In this document: one piece after another, positions 1-10,052 of the stretch
Numbering within the stretch: the first letter of the stretch is position 1
Layout of the letters: the number at the start of each line of letters is the position of its first letter
Assembly (NCBI RefSeq): GCF_024868665.1
Contig: NC_079893.1
Location: forward strand, 10,868,978-10,932,977
DNA: 64,000 nucleotides
Direction of reading: 5' to 3'
Source of the DNA: Triplophysa rosa
Taxonomy: Eukaryota > Chordata > Actinopteri > Cypriniformes > Nemacheilidae
Notes under the pieces: generated by a model
Told to the model about the DNA's origin: nothing
What the model saw: only the letters and a program-made list of their open reading frames with translations
Database searches by the model: none
Made by a program: the position numbers and the translations under genes

Positions 1-1406
1 TATAAGCCACCCTTTATGTTTGTCACGGGGTTTTGCAAATATCCAACCACTACAAAGTACTAAAAAGGCCTTTTCAACTTTGACAACATAGTATTTAATC
101 ATTTAAAAAGTGCTGTTTTTCCATTTCCTGAAAAACAGTGAATTTGGACATTCAATGTTTTGGAAAGACAGCAATGAAATGTAAGTATTCTGCTTACAAC
201 CGTGCAAGCTTTTGCGATTTTATAGAATACATGATCTAGAATTATTTAAGGTCTTATAAATTGCTGATGGTAAAAATATTGCCAATTAATTATAATGGTA
301 AACAGTATTATTGAATACTGACACAAGTCTGAAGTGTTCCCTCTTTCTTTAGCCTTTATGAGACAATATTTACTTATTATACACACTAATGCATAGCACC
401 ACCCTTAACTATAACAATAATGGCACTAAAGTTGCAAAGGTATACGTAGGTAGTAGTTATATCTGTGGTGCCAGAAGTAGGACTAAAGTTCCCAGCATGC
501 ACTGCAGAAAGAATAAATCATGCAAAGTACTGTTTACAGTGTCATTTGTGGTGGTGTTGTTATGTTTGCTTTCTCTTTTAATTCTGTTTGCTGACAACCG
601 CATTGTGCAGTTGTGGATGTTTAAACATCAGTAGTAGTGCTTTGCATTTATTTGTTGCATTATCTTTACATTTTGTAGACTACATGTCTAGAGTTCTTAA
701 AATAATTCTTAACAGGGAAAATATGATTAAATATATAAATGAAAGAAAAATTAAGAGACCATTCCAAATTTTCATTTAATCAGCATTTCTAGAAGTATTG
801 TGGCCATTTCAGTCCAGTGTCAACAAAATGAATTTCAACAAAATTAAACCTCAGGGGTGACATAGTCACCCAACAGCACTGTGAGAGACTGACAGCATGA
901 CAAGACACATGGAAACTGTGATAAAAAGGTTTTCATATAACATTTTCCTAAATACATATATTACTGTTGTATTTCTTAAAAGTAAATATGATTTTTTTTT
1001 CTTTGCAATATTTGAGGTCTGAAAAAATACAGAGCATCTTTTTTGTTGATTTGACATTTTCTGCAAATAAACGCAAATAGAAACAATATATTTTTTTAAT
1101 TTGGGAGAAATATTGTTAGTAGTTCACAGAATGAAACGCAAATGATCCTTTTACCTAAACACTTGCCTTTAAATAGTAAATTCAGAAAAACAGAAAATAA
1201 CTTTGAAATGGTCTCTTATTTTTTCCATGGCTGCATATAAATATAAGCAGAATGTAACTCAATAACCCTGCTGTTCAGGTTTGTATTTTCGAGAACCTTT
1301 TAGACCTATATAAATAGGATGAAATGCATGCATGTGAGCAACGATTGTGTGATAAAATCCAGTGTGATAATAATAGCAGTATCATGTGACCCCACATGTG
1401 TTTTAC
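1..1406 (-). other. klhl2: klhl2 intron 3 (partial)
   Basis: AT-rich sequence downstream of klhl2 exon 3. I see no KLHL2 coding segment, RNA gene or clear repeat here. The open frames at 389-779 and 866-1066 have no recognisable similarity. Confidence 0.6.
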
Positions 1407-1513
1407 CTGTAAACATAGCATGGAAGTATGGACTCCCAGCAGCTAAGACGACTCGATGAGCAGCTATCTCCACATCCTCTGCAATAATGGTGACATCACA
1501 CAACACACTCTGA
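1407..1513 (-). CDS. klhl2: klhl2 coding exon 3 (start of BTB domain)
   Basis: 107 nt, acceptor TTTGCAG, donor GTAAAA. It encodes QSVLCDVTIIAEDVEIAA through AAGSPYFHAMFTG, the first strands and helix of the BTB/POZ domain that dimerises and contacts CUL3. A glycine stands where mammalian KLHL2 has cysteine (AACSPYF). The exon ends in phase 1. The next exon, expected to begin near EMSES, is not found between 1 and 1406. Confidence 0.92.
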
Positions 1514-2189
1514 CTGCAAAGAGACAAAAAAACATATTAAATTACACATAAAAGAGACCTATCACAACAAACATGTAAACAGTGTTTGAAGGAAAAGTGC
1601 AAAAAAGGTGTCACATTAGACAAAAAGTGTCATGAGACAAAAAGTCAGGTGTTAGATTTTGAAGAATGAGTGGGAAATTACTAATATAAAACATATACAA
1701 TTGTTTTCATATGACTATTATATATTATGTACATTCAATATTATAGTTATGGATAGCCTTGGCCTGTAACACACACACACCTGCGGAGCTCGTTCATGAT
1801 CCTGAAGGCTTTCCTCATGTGACGTGGATTGATAGTGACCGCACTCTGTTTCTCACACACATCATCCTTCAGCTCCACAGCTTTATGATGACAAAGCTTA
1901 GTGCATCTGAAACACACACGCAAATCATCACCCACCACAATACCATCTACACAACCCACCCTTAAAGTATACAACCAACGTGTGTATGTCTCATTTGCCA
2001 TATGGCAGTCAGTATTTATGACATACGGCAGCTGACATGTGATGAAGTGTAAGGAAAAAGATGTCACGTGACCTTCGTGTTACACTTATTTACTCTGTAT
2101 TGACATTGTTACAGTAGTGTGAACACATGTCACTCATTCATATTTACACACACACACGCGCGCTGTTCTTACAATGGATGTATCTCCAT
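1407..2189 (-). CDS. klhl2: klhl2, 5' part (Kelch-like 2, BTB-Kelch CUL3 adaptor), partial
   Basis: Three coding exons (2173-2189, 1781-1906, 1407-1513) encode the first 83 residues; the gene continues past base 1. Junctions are GT-AG and in frame. The start MEIHPLCTKL, the segment VTINPRHMRKAFRIMNELRS and the BTB start LCDVTIIAEDVEIAAHRVV closely follow vertebrate KLHL2; the CTK-x3-H and KDD-x3-EK stretch before the BTB domain separates it from KLHL3. Family knowledge: KLHL2 (Mayven) is a cytoplasmic substrate adaptor for CUL3 ubiquitin ligases that targets WNK kinases and binds actin through its Kelch repeats. The rest of the BTB, the BACK and the Kelch repeats lie outside the window. It is on the same strand as rapgef2, downstream of that gene's 3' end. 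In human both genes are on 4q32, which supports the assignment. Confidence 0.88.
1781..1906 (-). CDS. klhl2: klhl2 coding exon 2
   Basis: 126 nt between a TTTCAG acceptor and a GTGTGT donor that lies inside a short CA/GT run. It encodes 41 residues, from CTKLCHHKAVELKDD to NPRHMRKAFRIMNELR, plus a split serine codon. This is the variable N-terminal segment and the helix just before the BTB fold. Confidence 0.9.
2173..2189 (-). CDS. klhl2: klhl2 coding exon 1 (17 nt of CDS)
   Basis: The ATG at 2187-2189 is followed by five codons and two bases, then a GTAAGA donor at 2167-2172. Joined to exon 2 it reads MEIHPL-CTKL, and the phase (2+1) fits. The start context has G at -3 and G at +4. The coding part is too short for ordinary ORF detection, and the exon also carries the 5' UTR upstream. 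Confidence 0.72.
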
Positions 2190-2560
2190 AGCGCTGGCTC
2201 TATTCAAATCAGTCTGCGTCTCTCCATCTCGAATCGAGCTCTGTCGTTCAAATTCCCAATGTGTCCCGTTCACCGAACCGAGCCGAACCGGGCTTGACTG
2301 AGTCTCCGTGTGCGGGTCCAGCTCCGCTGATGACGATCGGCCTCGGAAACGCTGTCAGTGTGACCGCTGTGTCCGGATAATAAGCAACAGTCAGGTCCGA
2401 TGTGTGGGTGAAGACAGGGTACATTCGGAGACTGAGACGACTGTTATTTTTCTACATCTCATATACAAAAACAAGAGTGAAGGAAAGACAGACGCTCTCC
2501 TTCGATGAAATCTAGAGAACGTGGACGCACCCACAGCGCCACCTACTGGTGGAAGACTTC
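2190..2560 (-). promoter_or_regulatory. klhl2: putative klhl2 promoter and 5' UTR, CpG-rich
   Basis: Directly upstream of the klhl2 ATG the sequence changes from AT-rich to CpG-rich (many CG steps between about 2220 and 2560, including CCGAACCGAGCCGAACCG). No obvious TATA box is correctly placed. This is consistent with a CpG-island promoter. The transcription start cannot be placed from sequence alone. Confidence 0.42.
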
Positions 2561-2999
2561 GTGACATCTTCACATTTACACGCGGAGAGACAACGAAAAT
2601 GTTTTTGATTTATATCTCTCTTTTGCAAAGTATGAAGTATTTTATAAAACCATATCAAATTGGAGTTGAAATGTCCATTAGGTCAACATTAATAGTCTTT
2701 ACTTAACATTTTTTAACAGTTCAGTATCCCATCCTTAAATACAAATATTTAAAGAATTAGAGTTCAACCCAAAGTTACATTTTCATTATCACGTGAGTTA
2801 TGTTGCATGTTTTAGGGGCCCAGCCGAAGTACATAACTCATGCAGTAAACACAATAGGGGCATGTTGTCACAAAAAGTCCATTTGTTCAACACACTGTTG
2901 TTTTTGCCCAAGGCAACAGTAGAGGTTATATAAAAAAACTACGCAAATACATATTCATGACTACACAAAACCAACCCAGTATAATTACAGTTCCTAGAT

Positions 3000-4432
3000 T
3001 ATTTTACTATTTTTTTTATTTTATTATATATAGCTATTAAACTATACAGTAAATGTATCAGACACACATTTGTGATTTTAGCTAATACACAGATGTTAAG
3101 AAATCTGTATACTAATGAAGTAAATGTGGGGTGGGACTTCTCGTCTTTAAATGCAAATGTTCTTTATCCTAACCCAGTTTAATATGCAGATCGGGCTATT
3201 GTTACAGAAATTCTGTGGCCCTTTCAAAACAATGCGTTGTTTGTTTGAATGCTGGATTATTGGTTTAACCAGTTTAACACCTCCATGATAAGCCATGTGG
3301 ACCTGCAATATTAAAGATTGTAAAAGCATCAAAGACCAGCAAACCCTGTGATACAAGACATGAGACTTCACGAACTCCAAGTCATTGCTACAATGTTTAT
3401 TTTCCATCAGTCATTTGTAGCCGAATTGTGTCCAATAAACAGAATAGGTCTCTGAAATCTTTAACAAAATATAACCACTATTTACAATACTTTTAAAAAA
3501 TACAAAAGTATACAGACTTCGCAAGTTGTCTTTGTAAAAGACGTAGAAATACATGTGGTACTTATAGATTTGGCTGGGTAGAAACACAAGGAGCTATAAG
3601 CGATACATTTGAACTATCACACATTTGATAACATTCTGAGTAAAATATACTGTTGTAAATATTTACTGACCATATCATGACCGACTATCGTCTACGTAAC
3701 AACTTTAACTCATATCATCTACCAAAAATATCTCTTGCTTCTGAAAACTTGTGCAACAATTCATGATTTGTGCCATATAACATTTGAATAGCCAGGAATA
3801 ATAGAACTCGATAAAATTCAATAAAAATAAGAAACATAAAATTCTGTGGCGACATTTGGAAAGTTCAGAAACACAATGAAATGAGAAAACGCGTTGAAAA
3901 TGACCATATAATAAACACTGATGTTTGCATACAGAGATGTTTGAGACTATTGAGGTCTGCGAGGGACAGTTTCTCAGTCTTTGTCTTCAAGTGTTTGAAG
4001 AGGGCTACATCTCTCTCCGTGGTAGGTTTAACACTCTCTCTCTGAAGCACGCACACACTCACACACACTTCAACACCAAATAAAGTAACATGGCAGACTA
4101 AAACTTCAAAAGAAATGAAACAACACTGTTTGCATGATACTGTAACACTGATACATTACATCACATGTGCAACATCTCTCACCATTCCTTACTTAAATGA
4201 GACAATGATCTTCATTTTATAATGCATTGTTTGGTTTTGTTCCTTCTTTGTTTTGTACATTTTCTGTTATTAAAAGTGCCAAAACCTTCTCTGCTCTTCT
4301 CTTTCACAATAACCTCCACGAAAGCCAGAAATGCTTTGCTGCAGTTCATTTTCTGGCCCTGTTTCCACATTTTCATTCATGTCCATGGATTGTCATAAAA
4401 CTTTGGTGCAGAGATAAACAAAGCGTCCACCT
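3000..4432 (-). other. rapgef2: probable rapgef2 3' UTR
   Basis: AT-rich sequence after the rapgef2 stop with no coding signal. Minus-strand AATAAA hexamers occur at 3396-3401 and in a cluster at 3015-3025, so the transcript end is probably near one of these. The extent is an inference. The open frames at 3147-3407 and 3865-4068 have no recognisable similarity. Confidence 0.45.
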
Positions 4433-4458
4433 TCAAACAGCAGATATTTGCTCATTCT
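4433..4458 (-). CDS. rapgef2: rapgef2 last coding exon 28 (stop codon, PDZ ligand)
   Basis: 26 coding nt after a TTCTACAG acceptor. With one base from exon 27 it reads [12 protein letters not shown], matching the mammalian end DEQVSAV. The C-terminal S-A-V is a class I PDZ ligand used to bind MAGI-type scaffolds. TGA is at 4433-4435, and the 3' UTR continues leftwards. Confidence 0.9.
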
Positions 4459-7400
4459 CTGTAGAAGAACAAAAAACAAGAGCATGAGCATTTTCTTGAC
4501 AAAAACCTGATATACACATATATCCAGTGTGCATTTTTCAGTCAAACGTACCATCCTGTTGTGGTCGTCGTGGCGACTGGCAATGGCCATATGCTGGTAA
4601 TCTACTTGATGGGCGTATCGGTGAGGGATGTTCACACGATCTTTTAACAAATCGAGACCTCTGCAGCGCTGCTGTGTAGTCTGGTGGGCGTCTGCCATGA
4701 GCATGACTAGGGCTGTTTGCATCAGCAATTGAAAGAGCAGTATAACCCGGTGGTGTGGGCGGAGGCTCTCTAAAACGCCCCTCTCTTTGATTTGCAATAC
4801 TTGACGTATTTGGAGTCTCGTCCTTCCCACCTCTACGTTTTATCGTTCCTGTGTCGCCTTCCAAGTCTTCGCCCCAGTATCCGGTAGGAGTGCTCACGTG
4901 ACTAGGGCCAATGCCTTCGGACAGTGTCTCCCAGCTCCGGTTGTCATAACCGACACGATGTGGAATACTTTGTATGTTGTCATGGGAACCACTGGAGCAG
5001 GACGTCCAGCTGCCACGCCCACTGTCTACCGCATCCAATGATGCACGGTCACACTGATCCTGAGTCAGAGAGTAGGACCTGAGAGAAAGAAATATAAAAT
5101 CAGCTTTATAGTATTGACAATGAGAAAACAGACACAAACAAATGGAATTTTTAGATGGTTGTGTATAAATCTCCTACCCCAAGCTTATTTGGTCAGGCTC
5201 CGTCCTACACGTGTTGTGTGGATGTGTAAGTGCACGAGTTTGAGCGTGCTCATCAGTTATGATGAAATCAGAGGAGGAGGAGCTTAACAGACTCAACTGA
5301 TCTGATGAATCACTCACGACCAACTGCGGGCCTATGAGACAGAGAATTACTCATTACACTCCTGCTACAATTCACTATAAAACAAACTGATTTTAATCGA
5401 CATACCTTTTCTAGGTGTACTGCGAGGTGATGTGCGCGGAGAAGAAAGCAAAGACGAGGCGTTTGATTGGCTGTCCTCCGTCAGCTTTCGTTGTCTGTCC
5501 CGCCCCTCTTCTGAGAGAGAAACACACTTAGAATGACTGATGACTTCTCAATACAACCAAGACTTTAAGTCACCAGCAGAGGGCGCTCTAATGCCACTCG
5601 AACTCTGTGTGATCAATAGGCCCTTTTCACAATGAGGTCACTTAGCTTCCGCCTTTTCGCAAAGCAGTGTATCACAACATCCGTCTTGCAACAAACAAGA
5701 AGAACTTCCGTTTTGCAGTCACGCTGGAATTTAACAACTGTGAAAAAAACTGACAGAACACGTATTCAAGTACTTATCCAACACCTTCGCTAACACAAAA
5801 AGAAAACAAAACACTTACCTTCATAATCAAACAGGTACTGTTCAATGAAGAATTTGTATCCTTTCTCTAGCTTTGATCTTGTCGTTAGCGAAAATTTGTC
5901 TACAAGACGTTGTGCATCATCTAGCCGTATTTGTGGCAGTGTTAATTTCGTTGACGAAAACTATGACGAAAAGTATTCGTTAACGACATGTTTTCACTGA
6001 CGAAAACGAGACGATAACTAAATAAAAATGAATGCATGATAACGAAAACTGTAATAAAATATACTGACATTTTCGTCAACTAATAAAAACGAGACGAAAA
6101 TATTCTTGTCCCACCTGGCGGACATCAATTTGCGCGCATGTGCTGCTTATCTCATATAAACGGTAGAGAGAAGTCTCTGGGAGAAGGGGAAGCACACACA
6201 TGTATTCTGTGTCTCCACGCGGGTTACAAAGCGTCTTATTTTCCTTCACGATCGCCGGTAAAACGCCGCAAACTTGAAGCGCGACTGCAGGTGAGTCACC
6301 CCGAAACACATTATGAAGGAAGCTCAAAGGTTTTTATATGCCTATGTTAACTTATCTGCTAACACGAGCTGCTGCATAACGTGAAATGCAACATAAAGTC
6401 AGCAAAAAGAAACCAGCGCTGTCCTCTACTGATTATAGAAGTGATGAAGTGAGTCAAACTGTATATTCGAACCAAGTATGTAACATGTTTGCATGATTAA
6501 AGAAATGTAATACAATTTATATAATATGTCTCTTTGAAAGCTATTTCTCATTCATTGCTGTATCAAGCAAAGACTCTTTCTTCAAAGAGGCATGCCATGA
6601 GCCAATAGCCTTTGAGTTTGAGCCGTGTCAGAGCGTTTCATTGGTTGAATGAACTGAATGAATATGCCCTACTTAACGAGTCAATTGAGTCAAATGGGAT
6701 TGAATGAACTGGAACATGTCCTTCATGGTCTAATGTTCCAACAATGCAAATCTAGTTACTGAACTTTTCTGAAAAATAAAGGTAATGACCTGGTTTAATT
6801 TCATTTTAAGGTGAAGTAAATTATGTCAAAACTGTTGAATCTTTGTATGGAACATTTAATTACTCCAAGTAAATGATTTAAACCATTTAGATTTTAGTAG
6901 ATTTAATATAATGTATATTTATTCGACTAAAATGTTTTTCATATTTCGTCGACTAAAACTAGACTAAAACTAAAATGATGGGGTTGACTAAAATGTGACT
7001 AAAACTAAATTGCATTTTCGTCAAAAGACTATGACTAAAACTAAATCAAAATTTGCTGTCAAAATTAACACTGATTTGTGGCAGATGTGCAAGGGACTTG
7101 GTAAACTCCATTCTGAGGCGCTAGCGGAAGTAACTTCTTCTTGAGTTTTACTGGCGGTTGGCAAACCAGCTTATAGGTGCATTACCGCCACCTTATGAAC
7201 TGGAGTGCTAGCGGAAGTAACGATACACTGCTTCACGGCAGATGCGTGACGTCATGTGAAAAGGGCGTATTGTGTGTTTATAAAAGAGAAAACATTCTAA
7301 CCAAATGGTGGCAGCTCTTTGCCAGCTGCTTTCTTGTGACCAGCATTTCCATTTGGGTGCTGAGGAGTGGAGCTTCTCTGACTGACGGGAGATGCATCTG

Positions 7401-9986
7401 TTCGTCTCCTCTCACCTGAGCTCTTCAGTGCTGAAAAACAAACACATGAACGTTAAAAATTACATGAACAAAATTGTTTGTGGAAGCAAAAGACCATTTT
7501 GCTTTATTTTGACCTGATACAGAGAACAGTTGATAATGGATACCAACTACACAAATCAAAGTGAATTTGCTAAAAATGGTCGTGGCCTACAAGCTATTAA
7601 CACACAGTTTTTTAAAGGATTGACTCTGAACTAATGGTTTAAGAAATATTTAAAGGTTAAAGATGAATATCTCTATATCTAGATCAATCATAAGTGCTGC
7701 ATTTTACCCTTGAGAAAATTTCAGGATCACAGAAAAAAACAGCACAAAAATATTAATGCAAGGCCTCTGCTGGTTTCTGTATCATCCTTTTTTCCTATTC
7801 CTTTTAGTACTGCTGTGAACTTGAAATCTCAAACAAATTAAACAAAATTGCTTTTCTTTCAGCACAAGCTTCTGCTTTACACTTTAAATAAATCTGTACT
7901 TTACATTTTATGACACGTGAATGAACTCCACTTGAAACTATTCATAGAACTAATTTATATAACAATTCATGACATTTTCCCTCGTTCCCCATTTTTTTGC
8001 ATCTATTCTTTGTGAATTTCCTTTGACCAATGTAAGAAGTGCACAACTTCAACATAGCCTTATAAACATTAATCTAAAAAAAACTGGGTTGATCGATGCA
8101 CAAACACAACATACTGTAGGGACAGACAAGGGTATCCATTACCATGAACAAAGAACTATAGAAACTATCAAGGTAACTATATTAGAATTATGATGGCCCA
8201 CCACAGAGCCACACATCTGTGAAAGGTAATCTTGCTTCACATTTTCACTCTCTCATACTTCAGTAATACACATTTATTTCCTTTAAATAATCTTTTAGAT
8301 TTATTCTATTATCTAACAAATACCTTTTCATATTTATTTAAAATAAGACTCCTTTTTATTTAATAGTTTATTAAAGATCAATATGCTTACTGGTTGGGTG
8401 CACACAATTTAATACGCTTTATTGATATGTGTGTTTTCTGAGTTTAAGTTACCGTGTTGTGGAGCAGCGGAGCCGAGGTCCAGCACTTCCTGGGGTGGTT
8501 CATCCAAATAAAGGACTGGCGTGCCACCGGCCCCGCATATTAGTTCGCAGGTCGCAACTAACTGGCTGATTGACTGCGACGGGTGTAGGGAGAAGTGATT
8601 GTTTGCTGGGACTTCTAGTTTCTTATGCTGGCTTCTTATTTGCTTTAATGTTTACTTGTCATAGTTTACCTTTTCTTATATTAGTAGTTTAAATGATTGT
8701 TTTGTTATTTGTACTGAATGTCTTACTTAGTCGGTTTATGGTTCTCCCCATGTGTGTTTAGTTGGACTAGTCCATTTGTATAAACGTGTTCCTTTGTGTC
8801 ATTTGAGGAAGGTCAGTTTTGTTAGCTGCTCAGTTCAGTTTGCTCTGGGCTAGCTTTTGTTAATTGAGCTCAGTTTATTTTTGTTGACCTCGTTTCTTAA
8901 GTTAACTCGTATGTGGATTTCTTCTTTAATTTTGAAAATGTTAATTTGAAGATTTTTTGGAATAAAATCTTTTATGCTTGGGAACTTTTTTGCTATGCCA
9001 CTTATTTTGACTGCTTGGTCCCTGACAAGGATAAACACCAACAGATGGAAAAGAAATCACTCTGAAAATGATTTAACAATGTTGTTTCCCTGTAACAGAT
9101 GGTGTATGGTGTAGACCAGCGGTTCTCAATCCTGGTCCTCGCGGACCCCCGCTCTGCATATGTTGTATGCTTCTCCTACCGCTTCGGAGGTTTGTTCAAT
9201 ATGCCCGTAAGAGCCCTGCGAAGTAAACATCACTAGATATTCTGCCATAATTCCAGTTCTAAATGGGCGTATATGTTCCATCCAAAGGGCACTAAGCGTG
9301 ACTACGCAAATAACCCTTCAAACTTCCGTAGTAGGTTTTGTCTGTGTGAGGACGCTGTGTTCGTGTTCTTAAATTAACTTCAGCCGATTCCCTGTGTGCA
9401 GTGAGTAGAGAGCAATGAACACTGGTCAGGGAGCACGTCAATTGGAACGATTCATTCATTGAGCTCTCTTCTAACGAGCTGGCGATTTAAATCAGGTGTG
9501 TTAAACAAGAGAGAAACACAAAATATGCAGAGCGGGGGTCCGCGAGGACCAGGATTGAGAACCGCTGGTGTAGACTACACCATTCTCAAAACTTCAAAAC
9601 AATTAAAAGTTACCGTCAGATATGTGAACATGCCTTTATAATTTTAAACTTACCAATAGGCCAACTAGCGATTACCAATTACTTTTACAGGCGTTAACCA
9701 TTTCTGACATACTTAGCTTTCACCACAGTAAAGAAGGAAAGGAAGCCGTATAGATATTAGTCAGACTCACATGTGCTACTGGGAGGTTCACACTGTATAG
9801 AGAGGTCTTGAAGTGTGTCCTCGTCGCTCTCGTAAGTGTGCGTGTCCAGATACTGCCGCACGCATCTGCTCATCATCTCCACCTCGTAGAGTTTCTTAGC
9901 ACTGAGGAAAGAGCTCCGCCTACCTTTCCTTTTCCCACCCATTGTTCCGATGTCTGAGAAAGAAGAGCTGCTCACTTGACTCAGAG

Positions 9987-10052
<66 letters not shown>

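Noticed and set aside
4393..4830. 145-codon minus-strand frame
   Set aside because: It overlaps the rapgef2 tail exon in another frame and has no domain. The in-frame rapgef2 reading is clearly supported.
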